Shown here: positions 1 through 7,348 of the stretch, piece by piece | Numbering within the stretch: position 1 is the first letter of the stretch | How the letters are laid out: the number at the start of each line of letters is the position of its first letter | Assembly (NCBI RefSeq): GCF_052076145.1 | Contig: NZ_CP197246.1 | Coordinates: forward strand, 5,394,001 to 5,458,000 | DNA length: 64,000 nt | Direction of reading: 5' to 3' | Source: Kitasatospora sp052076145 | GTDB lineage: Bacteria; Actinomycetota; Actinomycetes; Streptomycetales; Streptomycetaceae | Translations under genes and position numbers: made by a program | The notes under the pieces: generated by a model | What the model was told of the DNA's origin: nothing | Databases searched by the model: none | What the model saw: the letters and a program-made list of their open reading frames with translations, nothing else

Positions 1-1795
1 CGTCGGGGCTCGACCTGTCGACGACGGCGTAGGCCCGCACGTCCGGGCGGGTCCTGCGCAGGTGGCGGAACAGGTAGGCGGAGTTGTCCTGGAAGGAGTC
101 GGGGCGTTCGCCCACCAGCCAGATGTCGCGCCCGGCCATGAAGGGCTTGCTGGCCAGGCGCGCCAGCCGGGCCCGCCAGAGCGGGCTGCGGCGGGCGCTG
201 TGGACGAGATCGCGGCCGGCGAGCGTCAGTGCCCAGGAGCGCCGCTGCCTGGACCGCGACCCGGTCCGGACCTCCAGGACGGCCTGGTCGCCGCGCCCCC
301 AGCCGGGCAGCACCCGGCAGGTCGGCAGTTGGAGGGTGCGGGCGCTGCGCAGGTAGCCGACGGTGGTGACGCAGGTACGGGTCACCGGGCCGGTGTCGGT
401 GTGCAGAGTGAGGCTCAGGGTGTGCCGCCCGTCGAGCAGGGCCCGGGTGGGGACTTCGGCGCGGAAGCCGGTCCAGGCCTTGTCCCCGTGGTTGTCCACC
501 AGATCGCCGCGCAGCCCGTTCTCGGCGGGGACGCTGATCTCGCTGCCGACCACCTCCAGCGTCAGCTTCGCGGCCAGCGGGAGGGCGAGGCGCAGCCCGT
601 TCAGGTCCAGTCGGCCGGAGATCGCGATCGTCTCGCCGTCCGCGCTGGGCACGAACTGCTCGACGCGCGCGGCGAATCCGCTCACCGCGAGCAGGGGCAG
701 CAGGTCGTTGGACACCTGGTGGTCGAGGTACAACTGCCCGGCCCGAGCCCGCACGCCGGTGACCTGCTCGGGGTGGGCGAACAGCTCGAAGTCGTCGGTC
801 AGGCAGGCGACGACAGGCACGCGGTGGGCGGTGTCGACGGTGGCCGCCTGCAGGTCCGCCACGCTGACACCCCGGTAGAGCGCCTTGGCCTGCTCGAACA
901 GGCTGCGCAGTTCCGCCCCCTCGAACTGGCGACAGGCGCGCATGGCGAAGCCCTGGAAGCTGCGGACGACGAACTGGTCGAGGGCCTCGTGCTTGAGGGT
1001 GTCGAGTCCTTCGCGGAGCGCCACGAGCGCCAGGTCGGCCGCCAGGTGGTCCCAGAAGTTCTGCGGGCGGGTGAACAGCGAGTTCATGATCGAACCGCCC
1101 GGCCGCCGGCGGTACCGGTAGACCACCTCGCGGACGAGTGCGATCCGCTCGGCCCGCAGCAGGAACGGCAGGACCAGCCAGACGTCCTCGAAGTGCGCGC
1201 CCTCCCTGAACCGCAGGCCCCACTCCCGGATCTGTGACAGATCGAAGATCTTGTTGCAGGCGCTCGCGTTGTGCACCAGTGTCGGCGCCTCGGCGATGCC
1301 GTCGATCACCCGCAGATCCTGCTTGAACTCGAACGCTCCCTGCCAGGCCCAGTGCGTCGGGTCCGGGAAGGTCTCCATCATCCCGGCGGCCACCGGGACG
1401 CCCGGCTCCGAGGTGACGGCTGCCAGCAGGGTCTCGACCGCCCGCTCCGGCAGGATGTCGTCCGAGTCGCAGAACATGATGAACTCGGTGCTGGCCAGAT
1501 CCATCGCCGTGTTCCGCGCCGCTCCGAGCCCGGCGTTCTCCTGCACGTGCAGCAGGACATTGGCGTGCGCCTCGGCGAACTCCCCGGCCATGGAGCGCGA
1601 ACCGTCCGTGCTGCCGTCGTCCACGATGATCACCTGGCACTCGCCGAAGGCCGTCTGCCCCGCCAGGGAGTCGAGGCACTCCTGGAGGTACTCCTCGACG
1701 TTGTGAACGGGGACGACGACGGTCACGCGGGCTTGCGGTGCCTTGGGTACCTGGGGTGCTTGCGGTGCCTGCGGTGTCTGGGGTGCTTGCGACAT
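1..1795 (-). CDS. Glycosyltransferase family 2 / CDP-glycerol glycerophosphotransferase-type protein (3' end outside window)
   Basis: The frame is open from an ATG at 1795 to the window edge (598 codons), so the C-terminus is missing. After a Pro/Gln/Ala-rich leader of about 22 residues comes a GT-A family 2 domain: VTVVVPVHNVEEYLQECLDS, then VIIVDDGSTDGS, a DSDD metal-binding motif, and a FEDVW segment. The last visible stretch (roughly residues 560-598, with WLVGERPDSFQDNSAYLF) resembles the start of TagF/TarF-type CDP-glycerol:poly(glycerophosphate) glycerophosphotransferase domains. Actinobacterial proteins with this architecture are about 1,000 residues or more and are linked to wall teichoic acid or other anionic cell-surface polymers. 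The polymer made here cannot be told from the sequence. The start is the first ATG, with only a weak GAGAG ribosome site. Confidence 0.85.
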   Translation of the reverse strand, partial: MSQAPQTPQAPQAPQVPKAPQARVTVVVPVHNVEEYLQECLDSLAGQTAFGECQVIIVDDGSTDGSRSMAGEFAEAHANVLLHVQENAGLGAARNTAMDLASTEFIMFCDSDDILPERAVETLLAAVTSEPGVPVAAGMMETFPDPTHWAWQGAFEFKQDLRVIDGIAEAPTLVHNASACNKIFDLSQIREWGLRFREGAHFEDVWLVLPFLLRAERIALVREVVYRYRRRPGGSIMNSLFTRPQNFWDHLAADLALVALREGLDTLKHEALDQFVVRSFQGFAMRACRQFEGAELRSLFEQAKALYRGVSVADLQAATVDTAHRVPVVACLTDDFELFAHPEQVTGVRARAGQLYLDHQVSNDLLPLLAVSGFAARVEQFVPSADGETIAISGRLDLNGLRLALPLAAKLTLEVVGSEISVPAENGLRGDLVDNHGDKAWTGFRAEVPTRALLDGRHTLSLTLHTDTGPVTRTCVTTVGYLRSARTLQLPTCRVLPGWGRGDQAVLEVRTGSRSRQRRSWALTLAGRDLVHSARRSPLWRARLARLASKPFMAGRDIWLVGERPDSFQDNSAYLFRHLRRTRPDVRAYAVVDRSSPD

Positions 1796-1976
1796 GGGGA
1801 GACTCTCGGGAGGGCGGAGGGGGACTACCACGGCAAGATGACGTACACGAGTTCACAAGGCGTACGACAGCTTGACGTTCGGCATCGGGCAGGGTGCAGC
1901 CTCGATGTCGGCCCGTAGGACACCGCAAGGAGCCGGATGGTTGTACGGCCGCAGCCGCGGCAGCGGGGGAGACGCG

Positions 1977-2013
1977 AGTTGCCCCCAGCCGCGTCCTGCG
2001 GCTGGGGGCAACT
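1977..2013 (-). terminator. Perfect 16-bp hairpin, likely terminator of the secreted-protein gene
   Basis: The arms AGTTGCCCCCAGCCGC and GCGGCTGGGGGCAACT are perfectly complementary around a 5-nt loop. The hairpin sits 35 bases past the stop codon of the minus-strand gene ending at 2048. There is no long U-tract, as is common in streptomycetes. The rest of the gap up to 1795 holds no other recognisable element. Confidence 0.8.
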
Positions 2014-2047
2014 GGTGGAGCTGGGCGGGCTGCGACGGGCGCGAAGG

Positions 2048-2452
2048 TCAGTTGAGCGGGCCGCAGCTGGGGGAGCCCTGGGGAGTGCCGTTGTAGTAGC
2101 GCTGGACGCAGGCCTTCATGGAGTGGCCCGGACCGTCGTAGAACCACGGGGACTGGGCGCCGCTGCCGGTGGGGGGAGCCGAGCTCCAGATGGTGGTGCC
2201 GTTGTCGATGACCGTGAAGCGGCACCAGTAGGGGTCGCTCGCCGAGTTCTGGGTCGGGTCGTTCGCCATCTCGTCGTGGTAGGCACCGTTGACCCAGTGC
2301 AGTTCGATCTTCTCGATGGCCGTGCACGACCCCGAGCCGATCGAGTAGTTGCCCTCGGAGGCGGCGAACGCCTGGCTGGGGTTGAGGGCCAGTGCGGCGC
2401 CGAGGCTGAGGGTGGCCACCGCGAGCATGCGGGTGGAACGGGCAGACAGCAT
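2048..2452 (-). CDS. Small secreted protein of unknown function
   Basis: 134 residues. The N-terminus is a typical Sec signal peptide: basic MLSARSTR, a hydrophobic core and a likely signal peptidase I site at AFA-A near residue 30. The mature protein is about 104 residues and is acidic to neutral. It has four cysteines (in SGSCTAIE, PYWCRF, MKACVQ and GSPSCGP) that could form two disulfides. It is rich in aromatic and polar residues, suggesting a compact secreted beta-type domain. I do not recognise the family. The gene is monocistronic, with its own hairpin terminator at 1977-2013. A secreted inhibitor or surface-active role is possible, but nothing in the sequence shows it. Confidence 0.75.
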   Translation of the reverse strand: MLSARSTRMLAVATLSLGAALALNPSQAFAASEGNYSIGSGSCTAIEKIELHWVNGAYHDEMANDPTQNSASDPYWCRFTVIDNGTTIWSSAPPTGSGAQSPWFYDGPGHSMKACVQRYYNGTPQGSPSCGPLN

Positions 2453-2660
2453 GGAAGTCCTTCCAGGGACGGAGGCGGCTACAGACGCTGGGCGCCCGCT
2501 GGCGCCCGGCAGAAGTTCACCGCCGGTGCGGCGGTCGCCGCCAGCTATTCGTCCCTGCGACGAATAGTCAGCCCGGACGGTCGAGCAGCGAGTTGGTAGG
2601 GGCCTGGTGGCTGCGCTAATTCGCTACCCGGCGCCCGGAGCGCCGTGATACACAACCGAC

Positions 2661-3434
2661 GTGCAAAACAATTTGGAGTTCCCCGAGGTCCTGCGGCTGA
2701 TCGAAGATCGCTCGGCCGCGTTCCGCGCCGCGATCGCGTCCGCCCCCGACCTTGACGTCCAGGTCCCGACCTGCCCGGACTGGACGCTGCGCGAACTGGC
2801 ACAGCACCTCGGCGACGGCCGCCGCCGCCAGGCCGCCATCGTCGCGGCGGGCCCGGGTGCTGAGCCCCCGGCGAGGACGGACCCGAAGGGCGCCCCGACC
2901 GCGCCCCGCGACCGCGAAGCCCTGGACGCCTGGCTCGCCGAGTCGACCGAGCTCATGCTCGACGCGATGCGCGAGGCCGGCCCGGACCGCGGCTGCTGGA
3001 CCTGGTGGGGCCGCTCGCAGGCCCCGGAGACCAGCGGAGCCGTGGCCCGGCACCAGATCCAGGAGTTTGCCGTCCACACCTACGACGCCCAGCTCACCCA
3101 GGGGGCCGCACAGCCGCTGCCGACGGACGTCGCGGTCGAGGGCGTCGACGAGTTCCTGACGACCGTCTCGGCCACGACCGTCCCCTGGCCGTTCAAGCCG
3201 GCGACCATCGACCTGCACGCGACCGAGGGCCGCTCCTGGCGTCTGACCCTCAACGCCGACGGCGTCCGCTGCGACGACCTCGCCGCCGACGCGGAGCCGG
3301 GCGACATGGCGATGCGAGGCGCAGCGAGCGAACTGGTCCTCTACTGCTACGACCGCATCCCGCTCGACCGCCTGGAGACCACCGGCAACACCGAGCCGAT
3401 GGAGCAGCTCGCAGAGTGGGACCCGAACGAGTAG
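2661..3434 (+). CDS. Maleylpyruvate isomerase family mycothiol-dependent enzyme
   Basis: 257 residues from a GTG start. This is a full-length member of the DinB-like mycothiol-dependent maleylpyruvate isomerase (MDMPI) family. The N-terminal four-helix metal-binding domain carries the expected metal triad: His49 in LAQHLGD, then Glu135 and His139 in HQIQEFAVHTYDA. A C-terminal domain (about 160-250) ends in a helix typical of the family (ASELVLYCYDRIPLDRLE). Members bind a divalent metal and use mycothiol, the actinobacterial thiol. Most paralogs have no known substrate, and nothing nearby points to gentisate or maleylpyruvate metabolism, so only the family assignment is safe. It is divergent from the secreted-protein gene at 2048-2452. 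Confidence 0.88.
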   Translation: MQNNLEFPEVLRLIEDRSAAFRAAIASAPDLDVQVPTCPDWTLRELAQHLGDGRRRQAAIVAAGPGAEPPARTDPKGAPTAPRDREALDAWLAESTELMLDAMREAGPDRGCWTWWGRSQAPETSGAVARHQIQEFAVHTYDAQLTQGAAQPLPTDVAVEGVDEFLTTVSATTVPWPFKPATIDLHATEGRSWRLTLNADGVRCDDLAADAEPGDMAMRGAASELVLYCYDRIPLDRLETTGNTEPMEQLAEWDPNE

Positions 3435-3612
3435 AACGCGCACGTGTGACGCACCTGCCGGTGGTGCGCCCCTGCGCGCGCCACCGGGCCCGGGGTTGCG
3501 GAAACCGCCCGGCCTGCGGCGCAGCCGCCGACCCGGCCTGACGACCCCGAGTCGGTCTCCCTGGGCATCATCTGCACCCCATTGGGCTCAGCGTGGTCCA
3601 GCTGAGAATGAT

Positions 3613-3870
3613 CTACTGCTGAATCTCGGCGGCTGGGGTCGTTGGAGGCCCGGCCAGCAGGTGGTCGAAGAGGCCGGCCGCGAAGGCGTCCTTCAGGGCG
3701 GTCAGTTCCTCGGGGGTGCCGACCAGTACGTTGCGGGGGTTGTTGACGTTCGCGAGGGCGATCCGGCCTCTTGTGTCGGTCTCGGCGAGCACGAAGCCTG
3801 TGCCCGTGTGGTCGGCTGCTTCCCAGTGCAGGCCGGGGTACCTCTTCGGGTAGTACTCGACCCAGGACAC
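3613..3870 (-). CDS. Small DUF397-like protein
   Basis: 85 residues from a GTG that directly abuts the TAG stop of the upstream XRE gene (TAGGTG), so the two are translationally coupled. The body (GFVLAETDTRGRIALANV followed by a helix ending in AAGLFDHL) resembles the layout of DUF397 proteins: a short beta region, then a helix with an acidic end. The usual signature of that family is weak, and the assignment leans on position, because DUF397 proteins normally sit next to XRE-DUF5753 regulators in streptomycetes. DUF397 partners are small and of unclear biochemical function, often linked to development or antibiotic regulation. Confidence 0.6.
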   Translation of the reverse strand: MSWVEYYPKRYPGLHWEAADHTGTGFVLAETDTRGRIALANVNNPRNVLVGTPEELTALKDAFAAGLFDHLLAGPPTTPAAEIQQ

Positions 3871-4725
3871 CTACGCCTCCTCTGGCTCGGGGTGGAAGTC
3901 CACCCAGACCCGCTGCCATCGTTCGGTTCTTCTGTGCCCGTAGCGGTAGCCCTGCCAGAGCACCGCGTACACCTGCATCAGGAGTTCGTCGGTGTCGATC
4001 GAAGGGCACCGGACCGACACCCGGAAGTCACGGCTGTTCTCGACCCGGGTGATCGACGGCGGGTAGCCCAGCAGCCGTTCGAGCTCCCCGGCGGCCGCGC
4101 GGACAGGCTCCGGCGGGTCGATCATCGCGATGAGGTGCCCGAGCTGTCCGGCCATCACATCGACGCTACCGATCAGCGTGCGGAGTACCCACTCCTCAAT
4201 GAGGATCGCGAAGCGATGATGCCCTGTGTGGAGGACCTTCCGGCGCTCCATGCGGACGGCGACAGCCTCGTCGACATCGTCATGCACGCCCCGGAGTGCC
4301 ACGATGGTCTCCAGCACAGCCCGGGTGTGTCCGGGCGTCTGGAGCAGCCCGGGGACCACCCACGACTGGTACATCCGGAAGCGGCGTGTCCGCTCGAACA
4401 GTGGCAGGACGGCTTCCTGGGCGCGCTTCAGCCCAGAGCGCTCGATGCGGCGCCACTCGATGTAGGCGCCCTCGATGCCCCGTGCCGTGGCAATCAGGTC
4501 TACCGCCTGCTCGGGTACCCCGCAGTGCAAGGTCCAGGTTCTGATGTCCGTGTCCGACGGCGCAGCATGCCCGTGCTCGATGCGCGAGCACTTCGACTCG
4601 TGCCAGCCGGCCAGCCGCGCGAGGGCCCGCGCGCTGAGCGAGGCATCCTTTCGGATGTCACGCAGGCGCAGGCCCAGGGCGCGGCGGGCTTGTTGGATGC
4701 TGGAGGGAGCGAGGTTGGCGGGCAT
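3871..4725 (-). CDS. XRE-family helix-turn-helix regulator with DUF5753 domain
   Basis: 284 residues. The N-terminal XRE helix-turn-helix (about residues 12-70) contains LRDIRKDASLSARALARLAG and WHESKCSRIEHGHAAPS. The rest is the DUF5753 region, marked by YQSWVVPGLLQTPGHTRAVL and by the Arg-rich block at VRMERRKVLH. Streptomycetes carry dozens of these regulators, typically with a DUF397 and/or DUF6879 partner, exactly as here: DUF6879 ends 13 bases upstream and the DUF397-like gene abuts downstream. Targets are unknown. This looks like the intact member of a cassette whose outer partner has been damaged (see 4739-5083). Confidence 0.92.
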   Translation of the reverse strand: MPANLAPSSIQQARRALGLRLRDIRKDASLSARALARLAGWHESKCSRIEHGHAAPSDTDIRTWTLHCGVPEQAVDLIATARGIEGAYIEWRRIERSGLKRAQEAVLPLFERTRRFRMYQSWVVPGLLQTPGHTRAVLETIVALRGVHDDVDEAVAVRMERRKVLHTGHHRFAILIEEWVLRTLIGSVDVMAGQLGHLIAMIDPPEPVRAAAGELERLLGYPPSITRVENSRDFRVSVRCPSIDTDELLMQVYAVLWQGYRYGHRRTERWQRVWVDFHPEPEEA

Positions 4726-4738
4726 CGTGGTCGACCGG

Positions 4739-5083
4739 TCAGCGCGGCCGGTACTCCTCGTGCGGGATGGATCGGTCCCAGACCGCTTCGAACGCGGCGG
4801 CGCACAGTTCGCTGACCGCCGGGTCCGTGATCAGCTCGTGGTCCGTGAAGTTGCCGTCACCGTCGAAGTGGTTGAGCAGCAGCGTGGCGCTGTCGAACAG
4901 CCAGAAGTCGTTGCCAGGCAGGGCGAGATCGGTGGCCCGTCGGCGCGGCAGCCAGCGAACCTGCTCACCGGCGGCAGTGTTCCCAGCGGTGACGTCGTAC
5001 TCGAAGCGGACGTAGGCGCTGATGGGCTCGGAGACGATCCTGGCCCGGCGCACGCTGACTCCGCGCCCGGTCGTGGCGGCCAT
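4739..5083 (-). CDS. DUF6879 family protein, probably truncated at the N-terminus
   Basis: 114 residues. The visible part matches the DUF6879 core: RGVSVRRARIVSEPISAYVR, AGEQVRWLPRRRATDLALPG, DFWLFD, then a helix and a C-terminal HEEYRPR. From memory, family members run to about 170-190 residues and carry an upstream helical part with a W-rich stretch just before the RGV segment. Here the homology begins only a few residues after the ATG at 5083, and beyond it lies the antisense of a flavoprotein gene tail. The missing 5' part, together with the decapitated flavoprotein frame facing away from it, suggests a deletion junction near 5084-5092. Whether the short protein is still made and folds is unknown. 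Confidence 0.7.
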   Translation of the reverse strand: MAATTGRGVSVRRARIVSEPISAYVRFEYDVTAGNTAAGEQVRWLPRRRATDLALPGNDFWLFDSATLLLNHFDGDGNFTDHELITDPAVSELCAAAFEAVWDRSIPHEEYRPR

Positions 5084-5091
5084 GATCCGGT

Positions 5092-5268
5092 CTGGCAGGG
5101 CATCCGCAGTTCGACCGGAGCGTCGAGACGCTGCGCGGTGCCGGTGTGCGGGTGCTGCTCGGGGAGGCCGAGTTCGTGCCGGGCGCCCCGAAGGAGAGCG
5201 ATCGGGCGCAGTACCCGTGGGATGTGGCGCTGGCTGCGATTGAGCAGGCCTGGTCGGAATCGGCGTAG
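5092..5268 (+). pseudogene. Flavoprotein (PPC-decarboxylase-like) gene remnant, C-terminus only
   Basis: Reading 5092-5268 on the + strand gives a continuous protein tail. It starts LAGHPQFDRSVETLRGAGV, continues VRVLLGEAEFVPG, and ends YPWDVALAAIEQAW before a TAG. This is the characteristic end of streptomycete flavoprotein-family proteins (phosphopantothenoylcysteine decarboxylase-like fold, usually about 170-190 residues). The frame is closed by a TGA at 5083-5085 with no start codon after it, so roughly the first two thirds are absent. In other streptomycetes, as I recall, such flavoprotein genes often neighbour XRE/DUF6879 cassettes. That fits loss of an intergenic segment together with both 5' ends. 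Confidence 0.65.
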
Positions 5269-5363
5269 TGCCGGATGGCGGACCCGGCTCTGTCCGCGTC
5301 GGATGTCAGAGTGGGCTTCAGGGCCCGGCCGGGCCCTGAATCTGCTGTGAACGGAGCACACTG

Positions 5364-5825
5364 ATGAGCCGCCACGTCCAGATCACCTTCGATGCTCACG
5401 ATCCGAGGGCGCTGTCGTCCTTCTGGCGCGAGGCCTTGGGTTACGTCCACCCCGCCCCGCCCGGGGTCGAGTTGGCGGAGGGGGCCGATCCGCTGGCTGC
5501 GTGGGACGAGTTCCTTGCGCGGGTCGGGGTGCCGGAGGAGGAGCGCAACTCGCGGTCGGCCATCGAGGACCCGGAGGGGCTCGGCCCGAGGGTGTTCTTC
5601 CAGCAGGTGCCGGAGGGCAAGGTCGCCAAGAACCGGGTGCACCTCGATGTGCGGGCGGCCCCCGGGCTGCTGGGAGCGGAACGGATGACGGCGCTGGAGG
5701 CCGAGTGTGAGCGGCTCGTCGGGCTGGGGGCGACGCGGGTGCGGCGCTACGAGCCCGCTCCGCCGTTGGGCGCCGGTCACATCGTGATGGCCGACCCGGA
5801 GGGCAACGAGTTCTGCCTGGACTGA
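5364..5825 (+). CDS. VOC (glyoxalase-like) superfamily protein
   Basis: 153 residues. It begins SRHVQITFDAHDPRALSSFW and ends HIVMADPEGNEFCLD, the classic opening and closing strands of a vicinal oxygen chelate domain. The central part contains PRVFFQQVPEGKVAKNRVHL, another conserved strand with a candidate metal His. It resembles the short VOC proteins annotated as glyoxalase or bleomycin-resistance-like, most of which have no known substrate. The ATG follows a GGAGCACACTG ribosome site. The gene's TGA overlaps the first bases of the next frame, and it may be co-transcribed with the GNAT gene. Confidence 0.85.
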   Translation: MSRHVQITFDAHDPRALSSFWREALGYVHPAPPGVELAEGADPLAAWDEFLARVGVPEEERNSRSAIEDPEGLGPRVFFQQVPEGKVAKNRVHLDVRAAPGLLGAERMTALEAECERLVGLGATRVRRYEPAPPLGAGHIVMADPEGNEFCLD

Positions 5826-5872
5826 TGTGGCGTCACCGGTGCGGAACCCACGGGAATTGGGATGATCGTCCG

Positions 5873-6511
5873 ATGAGCGATGTGGTGATCAGGGAGCGGC
5901 GGAGCGGGGATCTGGCCGGGTGTGTGGCGGCGTTGGTGTCGGTGCATGCGGTGGACGGGTACCCGGTGGTGTGGCCGGGGGAGCCGGAGGGGTGGTTGAC
6001 GCCGGTGGGGGCGGTCGGTGGGTGGGTGGCTCTGGTGGGGGAGGAGGTGGTGGGGCAGGTGGTGCTGTGCCGGGCCGGGGTGGAGCTGGCCGGGCGGGTG
6101 GGCCTGCCTGAGGACGGGTTGGCGGCGGTGGCGCGGCTCTTCGTGGGGGTGGCGGCCCGGGGGCGTGGGGTGGCCGGGCTGCTGTTGGCGCGGGCTGCGG
6201 CCGAGGCGGCGGGGCGTGGGCTGCGGCCGGTGCTGGAGGTGGAGACCCGGGCGACGGCGGCCGTCGCGCTGTACGAGCGTGCCGGATGGCAGCTGGTCGG
6301 CACCGAGGTGGCCGACTGGCGGCGGCTGGACGGCAGCGCCGCGCACGTGCACACGTACCTGGGGCCCGCCTGCCGTCAGGGCGCCGGTGATCAGGGCGCC
6401 GGTGATCAGAGGGTCGGTGATCAGGGGGCCAGCGAGGCGAACCAGGTGGGGAAGTCCGGGGCCTCGGTCTCGAAGTCGTCCGGGTCGAGGTCACCGAAGT
6501 CCGAGGAGTAG
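5873..6511 (+). CDS. GNAT-family N-acetyltransferase with repeat-derived C-terminal tail
   Basis: I use the ATG at 5873 (212 residues). The GNAT fold covers about residues 1-160: VIRERRSGDLAGCVAALV, then LFVGVAARGRGVAGLLLARA, the acetyl-CoA pyrophosphate-binding loop (normally R/Q-x-x-G-x-G/A, here ARGRGVA), and LYERAGWQLVGTEVADW. It resembles small-molecule or antibiotic acetyltransferases, but no substrate can be inferred. After residue 165 the protein continues into a low-complexity tail rich in GDQGA, encoded by four 15-bp tandem units (6376-6435), and then into sequence antisense to the convergent SUKH gene. The tail therefore looks like an accidental extension rather than a domain. Confidence 0.85.
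   Translation: MSDVVIRERRSGDLAGCVAALVSVHAVDGYPVVWPGEPEGWLTPVGAVGGWVALVGEEVVGQVVLCRAGVELAGRVGLPEDGLAAVARLFVGVAARGRGVAGLLLARAAAEAAGRGLRPVLEVETRATAAVALYERAGWQLVGTEVADWRRLDGSAAHVHTYLGPACRQGAGDQGAGDQRVGDQGASEANQVGKSGASVSKSSGSRSPKSEE
6376..6435. repeat. Four tandem 15-bp units at the GNAT/SUKH convergent junction
   Basis: Units: TCAGGGCGCCGGTGA twice exactly (6376-6390, 6391-6405), then TCAGAGGGTCGGTGA and TCAGGGGGCCAGCGA. On the minus strand each unit carries a TGA, and the rightmost one is the stop of the SUKH gene (6421-6423). The array looks like slippage duplication of that gene's end, which has extended the GNAT frame. Confidence 0.85.
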
Positions 6512-6732
6512 ACGGGCGAGTGCGGGTCGCCTGCGCGCAGCAGGAAGCCGCGGCCCCCGCTGTCGTCACCGAAGAGCAGGAACCCCGGAGCGTACCGGGC
6601 GACTTCGTAGGTGGTGTTGCGCTCGCCGAGGTCCTCCGGCCCGTAGACGGCCACACCGGAGGCGGTGAGCAGCCCCCCGCCGGCCCGCCACAGGACCAGT
6701 AGGGCGGGCGGCAGGAGCGCGGGCTCGGTCAC
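6421..6732 (-). CDS. SMI1/KNR4 (SUKH) family protein
   Basis: 103 residues from a GTG at 6732, four bases after the upstream gene's stop. The sequence follows the SUKH pattern: LLPPALLVLWRAGGGLLTAS, a VYGPEDLGERN turn, YAPGFLLFGDDSGGRGFLLR, and a closing DFGDLDPDDF with a W near the C-terminus. SUKH proteins often act as immunity proteins against polymorphic toxins, but many are orphan or regulatory. The usual N-terminal helix is short here. No toxin is adjacent. Its partners are an uncharacterised helical protein and a small membrane protein in the same operon. Confidence 0.75.
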   Translation of the reverse strand: MTEPALLPPALLVLWRAGGGLLTASGVAVYGPEDLGERNTTYEVARYAPGFLLFGDDSGGRGFLLRAGDPHSPVYSSDFGDLDPDDFETEAPDFPTWFASLAP

Positions 6733-6736
6733 GAGG

Positions 6737-7348
6737 TCAGCGGACGGCGGCGTGCAGCAGGCTGGCCAGGGAGCGGACTTCGCCGGCGGTGACGTAGGTG
6801 GCGCGGGCGAAGGAGAGCTCGGTGGTGCGGGGCTCGGCGGTGGGGCAGGGCGTGCCGGGGTGGCCGGCCAGCTCGTCGGCGAGGCGTTCCATCTCGGCGA
6901 CGCGGGTGTGCTGGAGGCGATTGAGGCGGGCGATGAGGTAGCGGGTGCGGAGGTCGAGCGGGCCGACGGCATCTCGGAGGGCGGCCATGGCGGGGGGCCA
7001 CTCGGCGTGGAAGTACTCCAGGAAGCCCCGCAGTTCGTACTCGGCCGACACACGGTAGTCGTGGGCGGTCGGGCCGGTGGCGGAGTTCATCGCCTCCAGC
7101 GCCTCCTTGGCGGCCAGGATGCGGCCGAAGGAGGCGTGCAGGAACTCCGCCAGCTGGTTCCGGGCCTTTCGGGCCGTCGCCTCGTGCTCGGTCAACTCCT
7201 CGGCGGAGGCCGGGGTGTAGCCCGGACCACGGTGGGTCGCCGCGTCGAGGACACGGCCCCAGGTGCCGGTGCGCGGGCTGCTCTCGGCCGGACGGAGGTC
7301 GTAGCCGGGGCCTCGTCGGGCGAGTACGTCGGTGAGTTGACCGGTCAT
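6737..7348 (-). CDS. Helical protein of unknown function in SUKH operon
   Basis: 203 residues, starting at an ATG that overlaps the upstream stop (ATGA at 7345-7348). I do not recognise the family. The composition is strongly helical with many Ala, Glu, Leu and Arg. The N-terminal 45 residues hold two copies of an RGPGY motif (RRGPGYDLRP and HRGPGYTPAS). The middle (about 50-170) alternates long amphipathic helices and contains EYELRGFLEYFHAEWPPAMAA and ARLNRLQHTRVAEMERLADE. No signal peptide or membrane segment is visible. Coupling to a membrane protein upstream and a SUKH protein downstream suggests a three-part unit. Confidence 0.6.
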   Translation of the reverse strand: MTGQLTDVLARRGPGYDLRPAESSPRTGTWGRVLDAATHRGPGYTPASAEELTEHEATARKARNQLAEFLHASFGRILAAKEALEAMNSATGPTAHDYRVSAEYELRGFLEYFHAEWPPAMAALRDAVGPLDLRTRYLIARLNRLQHTRVAEMERLADELAGHPGTPCPTAEPRTTELSFARATYVTAGEVRSLASLLHAAVR

